Shown: positions 1-8,338, counted from the first letter of the stretch. The stretch is 41,591 nucleotides of DNA from Polyangia bacterium (GCA_030426845.1 JAUHXR010000043.1:1-41591); one strand, 5' to 3'. The notes: generated by a model not told the origin, from the letters alone. Made by a program: numbers and translations.

Positions 1-920
1 GCGAGCCCGCTCGCGCGATCCGGGTCGCCCGCGCGCAGCGCCGCCCGCAGCGCCAGCGTCGCGGCGAGGGGCCCCGCCCCGCCCGGCGCGTCGCCCAGCC
101 CGAGGGTCGCCGCGCGGCGGAGCGTCCCCGACGACAGCCCGCGCTCGGCGAGCGCGTCGAAGCCGAGGAGCGCGCCGTCCGCGTCACCCTCCGCGAGGCG
201 CTGGGCGATCGGCGCGAGCCGCTGGGCCGCGTCCCACGGGCCGAGATCGATCGGCGGCGCCGGCTCGTCGGGCGAGAGCGTGCGCAGCCGAACCCGGCGC
301 GGGCCGAGCCACTCGAGCGCGAGCCGGCACGCCCGGTCGTCGGGCGCGCGCCAGCCGAAGGGCACGAGCGCGACGGTGAGCGCCGCGGTCAGGGCGCGCG
401 GCAGGGCGATCGCGCCGCGCGACTCCTCGAGCGCGAAGCCCCGCTCGCGCGCCGCGAGGGCCACCCGGACGAGCGGGGGCGCGGGCGCCTCGAGCACCGT
501 CCGCGCGTCCTCGGGGAGGAGCCTCAAGGTCGACCCCTCGAGGCGGGCGCGCGCGTCGAAGGCGACCACGCCGAACGCGTCACGGAGCGCGAAGGCCATC
601 CCGCCGTCGGTGGGTCGTAGCGGCTCGAGGCCGAACGGCTCCTCGGTCACCGCGTCGATCAGCGCGTCGAGCTCGAGCCGGATCGAGGCGCTCCGGACGT
701 GGGTGCGGCGCGTGCGAAAGCGGGCCGGGCCCGCCGACAGGTCGAGGGGGAACGACAGGGGTCCGAGGGTCAGCTCGAGCGACTCGAGCAGGCCGAGCGC
801 GAAGGGGAACGGTCGCGCGAGCGCCAGCGCGCCGCCCTCGGCGTCGAAGCGCAGCGCGAAGCGCGGTCCGTCGGGCGGCGGGCCTTGGGAGCGAGCGTCG
901 GCGCGCGCGGGCTCGGGCAC
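1..920 (-). CDS. Hypothetical protein with possible helical-repeat C-terminus, 3' end beyond the window
   Basis: An open frame runs from a GTG at 920 leftward off the window edge without a stop, giving at least 306 residues. The start has AGGA about 8 nt upstream and follows the upstream gene's stop by only 12 bp, so the two are probably co-transcribed. The first ~200 residues read as mixed beta-like sequence with no motif I recognise. From about residue 225 the sequence becomes Ala/Leu-rich and helical (for example LAPIAQRLAEGDADGALLGF), like a TPR-type repeat. No signal peptide or membrane segment is visible. Codon use is strongly GC3-biased, as expected for a real gene. Function is unknown. 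Confidence 0.7.
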   Translation of the reverse strand, partial: MPEPARADARSQGPPPDGPRFALRFDAEGGALALARPFPFALGLLESLELTLGPLSFPLDLSAGPARFRTRRTHVRSASIRLELDALIDAVTEEPFGLEPLRPTDGGMAFALRDAFGVVAFDARARLEGSTLRLLPEDARTVLEAPAPPLVRVALAARERGFALEESRGAIALPRALTAALTVALVPFGWRAPDDRACRLALEWLGPRRVRLRTLSPDEPAPPIDLGPWDAAQRLAPIAQRLAEGDADGALLGFDALAERGLSSGTLRRAATLGLGDAPGGAGPLAATLALRAALRAGDPDRASGL

Positions 921-932
921 CGGGCGATCCTA

Positions 933-2021
933 TCAGCCCGGGACGCGGAGCCGGAAGCGCTCCCACGCGTCGCCGAGGTGGGCCTTGCTGGCCTCGCGGA
1001 CCTCGCGCACCGCCTCGGCGTCGGCGCCGGCGGCGAGCGCCTCGTCCGCGGTGAGCAGCGCCGCGAGGTAGCGCTCGCGCGCGAGAAAGCATCGGGCCAG
1101 CTCCGGCAGCAGCGCGCGCCGCGAGGCCCCGAGCGCCAGGGCCCGCCGGAACAGGCCGATCGCCTGGCCGTGCCGGCCCTCCGCGAGGTTCGCCTCCGCG
1201 AGCCGCCCGAAGAGCACCGCCGAGACCTCGAGCTGATCCTGCGCCCACTGGATGCCCAGGCGCAGGACCTCTTGCGCCCACTCGTGGCGCCCGAGGGCGA
1301 CGTAGGCGCTGCCCAGCATCCCCAGCGAGTCCGCGAGGCTCGCCCGCACCTCCGCCGACAGCCCCTGCCCCTCGGCGGTCCGCAGCAGGAGCGAGAGCAT
1401 CCCCGGCCAGCTCCCGAGCAGCTCGGTCACCGCCTCGTGGTCACCCGCCTCCGCCGCCCGCCGCGCCTGGGGCACGACGTTCAGATCGATGCTGAACGGG
1501 CTCGGCGCGCGCACGCGCTCGACGTCCAAGCGCACCCGCTCGCGGACCAGCTCGCGGAGGGTCGTGAGGCTCATCGCGCTCGAGGTGCCGTCGATGCGCG
1601 CGGTGATCAGCGCCTCGCCTCCCTCGACCCGCAGCTCCTCGAGCCCGATGCCGTAGAGCGGCGCGAGCAGCACGTAGCGGAACCCGATGAAGGACTGGAG
1701 CGTCTCGGCGTCCGTCGCTTCTTCGGGCAGCTCCCCCACCGGCTCGTCGTGCGAGAGCATCGCCTGGGCGAGCCGCTCGCGGAAGTCGCCGAGGCGGAGC
1801 TGCTGGGTGTCCTCGAGGTCGCCGATCATGAACTCGACGACCGAGCCGTCCGGGTTGCGCGGATCGACGGTGAGCGCGGTGATGCGGATGCCGGCGATCA
1901 CCGAGAACGCGACGAAGTTGGTCCCCACGACCTCGCAGAGCTGAGCGAAGCCCTGGGACCCCTCGCCGAGCTGCTCCAGCCAGCCGTCGGCGCGCGCCTT
2001 CTCGAGCGAGTACGTCTTCAT
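933..2021 (-). CDS. TPR-like helical-repeat protein of unknown function
   Basis: A 362-aa protein with an ATG start. Residues 1-170 form a mixed alpha/beta region (for example FVAFSVIAGIRITAL) that I cannot assign. Residues ~190-350 are helical pairs typical of TPR-like repeats, with motifs such as LGSAYVALGRHEWAQEVL and LAEANLAEGRHGQAIGLFRR. No signal peptide or transmembrane segment is seen, so it is probably cytoplasmic. It lies 38 bp downstream of the epimerase gene and 12 bp upstream of the partial gene, all on the minus strand, consistent with one operon. TPR-type repeats normally mediate protein-protein contacts; the partner is not evident. Confidence 0.75.
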   Translation of the reverse strand: MKTYSLEKARADGWLEQLGEGSQGFAQLCEVVGTNFVAFSVIAGIRITALTVDPRNPDGSVVEFMIGDLEDTQQLRLGDFRERLAQAMLSHDEPVGELPEEATDAETLQSFIGFRYVLLAPLYGIGLEELRVEGGEALITARIDGTSSAMSLTTLRELVRERVRLDVERVRAPSPFSIDLNVVPQARRAAEAGDHEAVTELLGSWPGMLSLLLRTAEGQGLSAEVRASLADSLGMLGSAYVALGRHEWAQEVLRLGIQWAQDQLEVSAVLFGRLAEANLAEGRHGQAIGLFRRALALGASRRALLPELARCFLARERYLAALLTADEALAAGADAEAVREVREASKAHLGDAWERFRLRVPG

Positions 2022-2059
2022 CCCGACACCCGGAACCGACCAGGGGCGCCCATGCTACC

Positions 2060-3019
2060 TCACTCGGAGGCCCGCGCCCGGTACCATTCGATGGTGCGGG
2101 CGAGGCCGTCCTCGAGGTCGACCCGGGCGCGGTAGCCGAGGAGCCGCTCGGCCTTCTTCACGTCCGGGATCCGCAGCTCCACGTCGGGGAACTCCCAGTC
2201 GACGAAGCGGATCTCGCTGTCGCTCGCCGCGAGCCGCTTCACGAGGCGGGCGAGCTGGTAGATCGTGATCGTGCTGCGGGCGTTGCCGATGTTGAACGCC
2301 TCGCCGATCGCCTCGACCTTGGTCAGGCAGAGCAGGATGCCGTCGACGATGTCGTCGATGTAGCACCAGGACCGGATCTGGTCGCCCTCGTTGTGGATGG
2401 TGATCGGGTCGCCGGCGAGCGCCCGCACCACGAACGCGTGGACCGCGCCCTCCCCCACCTGGCCCGGGCCGTAGATGTTGAACGGGCGGATGGAGCAGGT
2501 CGGGAGCTGGTGCTGCTTCCAGTAGTTGTGCGCGAGGTGCTCCGTCGCGAGCTTGCTGACCGCGTAGGTCCACCGCGCCTCGCCGACCGCGCCGAGGCTC
2601 GTGACGTCGGCCTCGCGCACGCGGAACGCGTAGCTGCCGAAGACCTCGCTCGTCGAGAAGTCGATCAGTCGCTTGACCCCGCCCGCGAGGCGCGCCGCCT
2701 CGAGGACGTTCATCGTGCCGCGGAGCGAGACGTCCATCGTGGTGACGGGGTTGCGCATCACGGTGTCGACGCCCGCGATCGACGCCATGTGGACGACGTA
2801 GTCGACGCCCTCGGTCGCCCGCTGGACGACCTCCATGTCGCGGACGTCGCCGACGACCAGCTCGAGGTTCTCATGGCCGTCGAGGCCCGCCTGGGCGAGC
2901 GCGTTGCGGCGCAGGTTGTCCAGCACGCGGATGCGGTTGTCCGGCAGGAGGCGTCGGCACAGCGCGGTGCCGATGAAGCCGGCCCCGCCGGTCATGAGGA
3001 TGTGTGCGCCCGTCAGCAT
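2060..3019 (-). CDS. NAD-dependent epimerase/dehydratase (extended SDR, sugar-nucleotide type)
   Basis: A 319-aa extended short-chain dehydrogenase/reductase. The N-terminal dinucleotide-binding motif is TGGAGFIG (residues ~10-17). The active-site Ser/Thr lies in STSEVFG and the catalytic Tyr-Lys pair in YAVSK. The substrate-side signatures RPFNIYGPGQ and RSWCYIDDIVDGI match UDP-glucose 4-epimerase and UDP-glucuronate decarboxylase relatives, so it likely modifies a nucleotide sugar for surface polysaccharide. Substrate specificity cannot be read from the sequence. Length fits the family. It is the first gene of a minus-strand operon and faces pspA across a 160-bp divergent intergenic region. 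The ATG at 3019 has only a weak ribosome-binding site. Confidence 0.9.
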   Translation of the reverse strand: MLTGAHILMTGGAGFIGTALCRRLLPDNRIRVLDNLRRNALAQAGLDGHENLELVVGDVRDMEVVQRATEGVDYVVHMASIAGVDTVMRNPVTTMDVSLRGTMNVLEAARLAGGVKRLIDFSTSEVFGSYAFRVREADVTSLGAVGEARWTYAVSKLATEHLAHNYWKQHQLPTCSIRPFNIYGPGQVGEGAVHAFVVRALAGDPITIHNEGDQIRSWCYIDDIVDGILLCLTKVEAIGEAFNIGNARSTITIYQLARLVKRLAASDSEIRFVDWEFPDVELRIPDVKKAERLLGYRARVDLEDGLARTIEWYRARASE

Positions 3020-3113
3020 GGCCGCCCGTCATAGCAGCCGCGTCTCGGCCGCGCATGAGGGCGCGCATGCAGGCGCGCGTGAAAGAGGAGCCGCGTCTCG
3101 CGCGTTCGGAGAA

Positions 3114-3130
3114 TCGGCACGCGCTTTACA
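3114..3130 (+). promoter_or_regulatory. Possible sigma-54 (-24/-12) promoter for pspA
   Basis: The sequence TCGGCACGCGCTTTACA has the GGCACG core at -24. The second dinucleotide sits at exactly the 12-nt spacing expected for sigma-54 promoters, but it is AC where GC is usual. The site is ~50 bp upstream of the pspA ATG. pspA is classically sigma-54 driven in enterobacteria. This is a weak match. Confidence 0.3.
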
Positions 3131-3179
3131 AGGGATCGGAGGCGTGAAATTCTCGCCGTTCCCCGGGAGACCACGAGAG

Positions 3180-3848
3180 ATGGGCATTTTCAGCCGCTTC
3201 AACCGAGTCCTGAAGTCGAACCTCAACTCCATGCTCGACAAGGCCGAGGACCCGGCCAAGCTGATCGACCAGACCGTCGTGGAGATGGAGGCCGAGCTCA
3301 AGAACGCCAAGAAGGAGCTCGTCCAGACGCTCGGCTCGGCGAAGCGGCTCGAGAAGAAGAAGAAGGAGCTCGACGACGAGGTCGCGCGCTGGGAGGACAA
3401 GGCCGTCCTCGCGCTCAAGGCCGGCGACGAGGTCCTCGCGCGTGAGGCGCTGAAGATGAAGCAGCGCACGGCGCGGCAGCTCGAGGAGGCCGACCGCCAG
3501 GCGGCCGAGCAGGAGAAGGCCGCGTTCGAGATGAAGGACACGCTCGAGGAGATCGAGCGCAAGATCGAGGACCTCAAGGCTCGCAAGTCCTCGCTCGCCG
3601 CGAAGGTGCGCCGCGCGCGCCAGGAGCCGGACGACGACGCGATCAGCGGTCGGGGCGGCGCGTTCGGCGATCTCGAGCGGCTCGCGGGGCGCATCGACGG
3701 GCTCGAGGCGGAGATCGAGGCCCACGGGGTGCTCGACGACGAGTCGACGCGCGACATCGAGGCGCGCTTCCGCAAGCTCGAGCGGCAGGCGGGCACGACC
3801 GAGGTCGACGACGAGCTCGAGGCGCTCAAGCGGCGCCTGGACGGCTGA
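3180..3848 (+). CDS. pspA: PspA/IM30 family membrane-stress protein
   Basis: A 222-aa, almost wholly alpha-helical, charged coiled-coil protein. It begins MGIFSRFNRVLKSNLNSMLD, the amphipathic membrane-binding helix of PspA/IM30/Vipp1, followed by the family phrase AEDPAKLIDQ. Long coiled-coil helices (residues ~25-150) include KKKKELDDEVARWEDKAVLA. PspA-family proteins are ESCRT-III-like and polymerise on damaged inner membrane to limit proton leakage. The ATG at 3180 was chosen because it starts the conserved amphipathic helix; the open frame extends upstream without homology. The 1021-aa gene follows after 24 bp and may be co-transcribed. No pspF, pspB or pspC is adjacent. Confidence 0.92.
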   Translation: MGIFSRFNRVLKSNLNSMLDKAEDPAKLIDQTVVEMEAELKNAKKELVQTLGSAKRLEKKKKELDDEVARWEDKAVLALKAGDEVLAREALKMKQRTARQLEEADRQAAEQEKAAFEMKDTLEEIERKIEDLKARKSSLAAKVRRARQEPDDDAISGRGGAFGDLERLAGRIDGLEAEIEAHGVLDDESTRDIEARFRKLERQAGTTEVDDELEALKRRLDG

Positions 3849-3872
3849 GCGACGACTGGCCCCCGGCGACCC

Positions 3873-6800
3873 GTGGCGCGACAGCTGATCCTCTGGCACC
3901 GGTGGCTGCCCCCGCGGGCGGACGAGCCGGAGGGCTACGGGGCGCTCGCGGACTGGGAGCGCCAGGTGGTCGGCCGCATGACGGTGGCCGGCGCCGAGAT
4001 CCTCGCGCGGCTGAGCGGCACGGTGGTCGCGGCCCTCGAGCCGGACGAGATCGGCGACGCGGTGGAGACCGCGCTCGATCTGCTCGCGGAGGCGGAGGCG
4101 GCCGGCGTGCCGGTCGCGATCGCGGCGACCCTCGGGCCGGTCAAGACGATCGACGGCGCAGTGACCGGGGGCGCGCCGGCGCGGGCGCAGCAGCTCGCGA
4201 GCCGAGCCCGCGCGGGCGAGCTCGTGCTCGGGCCGGACGCCCGCCACGCCGCGGCGGCCGAGTACCTGTTCGGCCGCCAGGTGAACGCTGGCGCCGGGGC
4301 GGCCCGCGGAGTCACCGTGGACCGAGCGCACCCTCGGCGCGCCGACGCGTCCAGCTCGGTCGGCGCCCTCAGCGCGCCCGTGTTCCCGCCCCTCGGCGAC
4401 CCGCTGCTCGACGAGCTCGAGGCCGCCCTCACCGACCGCTCGTCCCGCACGTTCATCCTCCGCGGCCCGGTCGGCGCGGGCGCGCGCGAGCTGGTCGCGG
4501 CCCTCGCGGCGCGCGTCGAGGCGGATCGCGTGTTCCAGCTCGGGGCCTCGCCCGGCGGCCTCGTCCCGCTCGCGAGCCTGCGGCTCTCGCTGCTCCGCCG
4601 CTTCGCGAGCCCCCAGGGCGTCGGCGAGTCGATGGGCCCGGTGCTGGCGCGCGTCGCGTCGGGGGAGCTGGTGCCGCGGGCCGAGCTCGCGGCCGACCTC
4701 GCGGCGCACCTGCGGCCCCAGGCCGGGGGGCTCGCCTGGGTGGTGCTGTCGCCCTGCGGCCTGATCGACGGCGCGAGCCTCGCCGCGATCCTCGACGCGC
4801 GCGCGGCGGGCGCGGACTTCGTGATCATCGGCCGCCTGGGCGTCGACGCCGAGCTGCCGCGGCCGCTCGCGGAGCTCGACGAGCCGCTCCTCGAGCGCAC
4901 CGTCCCCGCGCTCCGGCCCTCGGACGCGCGGGTGGTCGCGCGCGCGGTGCTGGGAGACGAGACGGAGGACGACGTCGCGCGACGGGTCGGGGTCCTCGGC
5001 GGCGAGACGGTCGTCGGGGTCGTCGAGGCGGCCCGCACGCTGCTGGCGACCGGGGAGCTCGTACCCGGCCCCGGCGGCTACACCTGGCGGGTCGGCCCGC
5101 GCGAGGGGGCTGGCGCCATCGGCACGGCCGAGCTGCTGGCCGAGCGCGTCGCGCTGCTCGACGATCCCTCGCGGCGCCTGCTCGAGGTCCTCTGCGTCAT
5201 CCCGGACGGCGAGACGCGATCGCTCCTCGCGGCGGCCGCGGGACGCGACGGGCTCGAGGGCGGGGCCTTCGACGCGGCCCTCGAGCGGCTGTTCCGGGAC
5301 GGCTTCGCGCGCTACCCCGAGCGCCCACGGCCCGCCACCAGCCTTCTCCGGGTCGGGGTGCGCGCTGCGATGGATCCCGCGCGCGCCGCCGCGCTCCACC
5401 TCGCGGTCGGCGAGGCGCTGCGCGATCGGGGCGGACGCGAGGCGACCCTCCCGGCGCTGCTCGGCTACTACCTCTACGAGGGCGGGGAGGAGCTCGAGGG
5501 CGAGGCCCGCCTCGGCGGGTGCGTCGAGCCGCTGGTCGACGCCGGCTACGAGCGCGCGGCCCGCCAGATCCGCGGCTGGCTCGACCCGCAGAGCCGGGAC
5601 CCCTGGCCCGGGGAGGAGCCCCACGAGGAGGGCCCTCCGTCCAGCGAGCTGCCGCTCGACGAGCTCCTCGGCGGGCCGAGCCCTCCCCCGGACGCGCCGG
5701 CGCTGCCTGCTCTCTCGGATGCGCAAGACGCGCTGACACAGGCAACCACGCCGGGAGAGGCGCCCGCCCCCACCGAAGATCCCGCCCCAGCGGACGCGTC
5801 GCGGCCCCCGGCGGTCACAGCCCCGGCGGTCACAGCCCCGGCGGTCACAGCCCCGGCGGTCACAGCCCCGGCGGTCGCGCCGCCGCCACCGCCGGCGTCG
5901 CCTCTCGCCGCCGTCGCGCCGCCGCCGCCACCGACCCGCGAGCCCCACCTCGACGCGCCCGGCCGCAGCGCGGCCCCTTCGCCCGCCGCTCCGCCGCCGC
6001 CGCCGCCGGCGGCCCGCGCGCTCCGCCCTCGCCTCGACGAGCCGCCCACCCCCGCGATGCCGGTGTCGCTCGAGCTCGACCTCGACGAGCCGGCCGAGGA
6101 GATGGAGCTGGAGGCGGAGGAGCTCGAGCTGGTCGAGGACAGCGCCACGCGCCGGCTCGCGGAGCCCGCGCCCTCCCCCGGCTCCCTCGATCTCGCGCTC
6201 GACGAGCTGATCGACGAGCCCACCCCGCCGGCCGGGCCCCTCGCGCTCGAGCTCGACGAGGCCCTCGAGGATCCCCTCGAGGAGGGAGTGGACGAGCTGG
6301 TCAGCGAGGAGCTCGCCCTCGACGACTACGATCGCGAGCCGACCTCGGTCGCCCCCGCGCCTCGGCCCCCCGAGGAGTCGGTCGTCGATCCCACGGCGAG
6401 CGAGCTCGACCTGGAGCTGGACGCGCTGGTCTCGCGGCCGTTCCCCGCGCCGCGCGGCACCGCGCCCCTGCCTCGCCTCCGCGACGACGGCGAGCGCGAG
6501 GAGACGACGTCGGTCGCCCCTGCGCCGATGCGCCCCTTCGTCCTCGAGGCCGCGCAGGCGCTCCGCGATCGGGACTTCGTCGCGCTCGAGGAGGTCATCG
6601 AGCACGCGCGCGCCGACGGCGTCGACCCACGCGCGGTGGAGCGCGTGCGGGCCTTCGCGGCCCTCGCGCGGGGCGACGTCGGCGCGGCGGAGCGCGCGCT
6701 CGGGGAGGTCGCGAGCACGTCCGACGCGCGGACGATGCTGATGCGCGCGCTCGTCGCGCTGCACGGCGGCGAGCCGGCCGCCGGGGTGCGGGCCGGCCTC

Positions 6801-6938
6801 GTGGCGCTCGCGCGGGCCCGGCGGGGCAGCGACGCGCGCGGCGAGGCGGCGGCGCTGCACGCGCTCGCGGCCTGCTACCGCGCGCTCGGGCGCGAGGCGG
6901 ACGCGGACCGCCTCGAGGCGCTCCGCGCCGTCGTCTGA
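3873..6938 (+). CDS. Large multidomain protein: degenerate cyclase-like region, degenerate P-loop ATPase region, acidic/Pro-rich linker, helical C-terminus
   Basis: A 1021-aa protein. Residues ~30-135 resemble the second half of a class III nucleotide cyclase domain (GGAPARAQQLASRARAGELV corresponds to the GDAVNxAARLxxxAxPGEIxV block), but the metal-binding Asp residues are absent. Residues ~190-520 resemble a STAND/AAA ATPase of cyclase-ATPase-TPR proteins. The Walker A position reads GPVGAGARE, without the P-loop Lys-Thr/Ser, and Walker B is not convincing. Residues ~570-890 are low complexity: a PAVTA pentapeptide array, Pro-rich runs, then very acidic Leu/Glu/Asp stretches with EPTSVAPAP and ETTSVAPAP. 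The last ~130 residues are TPR-like. It probably acts as a scaffold or regulator rather than an enzyme. It lies 24 bp after pspA. Confidence 0.8.
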   Translation: MARQLILWHRWLPPRADEPEGYGALADWERQVVGRMTVAGAEILARLSGTVVAALEPDEIGDAVETALDLLAEAEAAGVPVAIAATLGPVKTIDGAVTGGAPARAQQLASRARAGELVLGPDARHAAAAEYLFGRQVNAGAGAARGVTVDRAHPRRADASSSVGALSAPVFPPLGDPLLDELEAALTDRSSRTFILRGPVGAGARELVAALAARVEADRVFQLGASPGGLVPLASLRLSLLRRFASPQGVGESMGPVLARVASGELVPRAELAADLAAHLRPQAGGLAWVVLSPCGLIDGASLAAILDARAAGADFVIIGRLGVDAELPRPLAELDEPLLERTVPALRPSDARVVARAVLGDETEDDVARRVGVLGGETVVGVVEAARTLLATGELVPGPGGYTWRVGPREGAGAIGTAELLAERVALLDDPSRRLLEVLCVIPDGETRSLLAAAAGRDGLEGGAFDAALERLFRDGFARYPERPRPATSLLRVGVRAAMDPARAAALHLAVGEALRDRGGREATLPALLGYYLYEGGEELEGEARLGGCVEPLVDAGYERAARQIRGWLDPQSRDPWPGEEPHEEGPPSSELPLDELLGGPSPPPDAPALPALSDAQDALTQATTPGEAPAPTEDPAPADASRPPAVTAPAVTAPAVTAPAVTAPAVAPPPPPASPLAAVAPPPPPTREPHLDAPGRSAAPSPAAPPPPPPAARALRPRLDEPPTPAMPVSLELDLDEPAEEMELEAEELELVEDSATRRLAEPAPSPGSLDLALDELIDEPTPPAGPLALELDEALEDPLEEGVDELVSEELALDDYDREPTSVAPAPRPPEESVVDPTASELDLELDALVSRPFPAPRGTAPLPRLRDDGEREETTSVAPAPMRPFVLEAAQALRDRDFVALEEVIEHARADGVDPRAVERVRAFAALARGDVGAAERALGEVASTSDARTMLMRALVALHGGEPAAGVRAGLVALARARRGSDARGEAAALHALAACYRALGREADADRLEALRAVV
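5806..5880 (+). repeat. 15-bp tandem repeat encoding PAVTA, 5 copies
   Basis: The unit CCCCGGCGGTCACAG is repeated perfectly four times from 5806, and a fifth copy diverges at its last bases. It lies in frame inside the 1021-aa gene and encodes a Pro-Ala-Val-Thr-Ala array in a disordered linker. Copy number is likely to vary between strains. Confidence 0.9.
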
Positions 6939-6943
6939 TCCCA

Positions 6944-6973
6944 CGCGCCGCCCCACGATCACGGGGCGGCGCG
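6944..6973. terminator. Bidirectional terminator-like hairpin between convergent genes
   Basis: A perfect 10-bp GC stem, GCGCCGCCCC (6945-6954) and GGGGCGGCGC (6963-6972), encloses an 8-nt loop. It lies 6 bp after the stop of the 1021-aa gene. The stop codon of the opposing methyltransferase gene (6959-6961) sits in the loop. There is no strong U-tract on either side, so termination efficiency is uncertain. Confidence 0.5.
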
Positions 6974-7726
6974 CGCGACCACCAGCGCCGCGTCGAGGCG
7001 ATGGAGCGGGCGCGCGCGCGAGCCGCGGCTCAGGTACGGGGCCCGCGCGAGCCGCGTCACCTCGAGGCCCGCGGGGCGCACGCAGGTCGCGACGAGGCTC
7101 CCGAGCGCCTCCTCCCAGGTCTCCCCGTCGCCGCCGAGCGGCTCGTCCGGGTCGACGGTCGCGCCGCCGACGTCGACGTGCGGGCGCGCGGGCAGCGGCA
7201 CGCTGAGCAGCAGACGCCCGCCCGGCGCCAGGTGGTCGCGCGCCGCGGCGAGCAGCGTCCGCGGGCGCGCCGCGCGGTCGAGCACGTTGAGGAGCGAGAC
7301 CACGTCGAAGCGCCCGAGCCGCGCGCCGTCGGCGAGGTCGACGCGGTGGCAGACGAAGCCGCGTCGACGCAGGCGCCGGGCCATCGCGCGCGAGGTCTCG
7401 GTCGTCTCGATCCGGGCGAAGAGCCCGCGCGCCTCGGCGGTGACGTCCCCGGAGCCCGCGCCGACGTCGAGGAGCGCCTCGCCGCGCCCGACCAGCGCCT
7501 CCCAGCTGGCGGGCCCGAGCAGCGCCATCGGGTGGGTGCCCAACCAGCCGTCGGCGTCGAAGTCGCTGACCACCCTCCGCAACGTCGCGTGCAGCACCGA
7601 TCGCAGGGCGCCGTGCGGGGCGACGCGCGCCTCGAAGGCCTCCACCACGACGTCCGGCGGCAGCGGCGCGAAGCGGGACCGCAGCGCCTCGGGGAGCCGC
7701 TCGCGCGCGCAGTCACGCCCGCCCAC
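6959..7726 (-). CDS. METTL9/DREV-like SAM-dependent methyltransferase
   Basis: A 255-aa class I methyltransferase. The SAM-binding motif I is LLDVGAGSGDVT (residues ~85-96), followed by ETTETSRAMARRLRRRGF, then FDVVSLLNVLDRAARPRTLL, PGGRLLLSVPLP and a C-terminal RAPYLSRG. These blocks, and the upstream WLGTHPMALLGPASW, follow in order the pattern of the DREV family (METTL9 in animals), as recalled from family knowledge. METTL9 methylates His side chains in His-x-His motifs. The substrate here is unknown. The GTG start at 7726 overlaps the end of the DUF99 gene by 14 bp and has GGGGTGA just upstream, indicating translational coupling. A general class I methyltransferase is the cautious alternative. 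Confidence 0.8.
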   Translation of the reverse strand: MGGRDCARERLPEALRSRFAPLPPDVVVEAFEARVAPHGALRSVLHATLRRVVSDFDADGWLGTHPMALLGPASWEALVGRGEALLDVGAGSGDVTAEARGLFARIETTETSRAMARRLRRRGFVCHRVDLADGARLGRFDVVSLLNVLDRAARPRTLLAAARDHLAPGGRLLLSVPLPARPHVDVGGATVDPDEPLGGDGETWEEALGSLVATCVRPAGLEVTRLARAPYLSRGSRARPLHRLDAALVVARAAP

Positions 7727-8279
7727 GGCTCACCCCGGTGACGTAGGCACCGGCGACGAGGTGGGCGACCCGGAGCGGCTCGGGGATCAACCCGTGTCGC
7801 GCGTGGCGACGCACGAGGCCCGCGGCCTCCGCCCGCGTCAGCCCCGCCCGCTGAACGTAGACCCCCTCGATCGGCTCCATCGGGCCCGCCGCCTGGATGA
7901 GCCGCCACTTGCGCGCGCCCCCCGGGACGCGACGCCGCAGCGCACGCTCGATCGCGGCGAGATCGGGCGCGCGCCGCGCCACCACCAGCACGGGACGGCC
8001 GAGGCGCCGGTGGAGCGCGTCGATGTCGACCACGTTGAACCCGGCCAGCGCGATCCCGTTCAGCAGCACCGCTTGCACGTGCCCGTCGAACGCGGAGCCC
8101 TCGACCAGGTCTGCCACGCGGTCGGTCGCGTTGGCCCCGTCGCGCCGCACGCGGGTCCGCAGGATCCCGTCGAGTCGCTCGCCCGCGTACACGACCCCGA
8201 CCACCGGGACGTCGCCCCGGTGCGCCCGTTCGAACGGTCCGTCGTCGACCCCGATCACGTTGGACAGCCGCCGGCTCAC
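7713..8279 (-). CDS. DUF99 (UPF0215) family protein
   Basis: A 188-aa protein with the N-terminal signature NVIGVDDGPF, then VVGVVYAG, DGILRTRVRRDGANATDRV and the hallmark LLNGIALAGFNVVDIDALH. This matches DUF99/UPF0215, a family best known from archaea and related in fold to endonuclease V; the acidic pair after IGV would be part of the presumed active site. The role is not established by the sequence. It is translated from a GTG at 8279 and overlaps the downstream methyltransferase by 14 bp. The 59-bp upstream gap faces the divergently transcribed response regulator. Confidence 0.8.
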   Translation of the reverse strand: MSRRLSNVIGVDDGPFERAHRGDVPVVGVVYAGERLDGILRTRVRRDGANATDRVADLVEGSAFDGHVQAVLLNGIALAGFNVVDIDALHRRLGRPVLVVARRAPDLAAIERALRRRVPGGARKWRLIQAAGPMEPIEGVYVQRAGLTRAEAAGLVRRHARHGLIPEPLRVAHLVAGAYVTGVSRGRA

Positions 8280-8297
8280 CGCCCGAGCGTAGCCTGC

Positions 8298-8312
8298 CCC
8301 TCAACTCGAGGG
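8298..8312. promoter_or_regulatory. Small inverted repeat in the divergent intergenic region
   Basis: CCCTC-AACTC-GAGGG is a perfect 5-bp inverted repeat in the 59-bp gap between the DUF99 gene and the response regulator gene. It could be an operator for one or both. It is short and may be chance. Confidence 0.25.
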
Positions 8313-8338
8313 CGGGGTGGACCGTATGGGATCGATGG

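Noticed and set aside
3036-3100. A 12-bp direct repeat AGCCGCGTCTCG (3036-3047 and 3089-3100) in the epimerase/pspA gap
   Set aside because: It is short and GC-rich, and likely to recur by chance in this composition.
3126-6962. A 1278-codon open frame on the minus strand opposite the 1021-aa gene
   Set aside because: It is an Arg/Glu/Leu-rich frame created by GC3 bias. It has no domains and runs across pspA and the 1021-aa gene, both of which have clear homology or composition.
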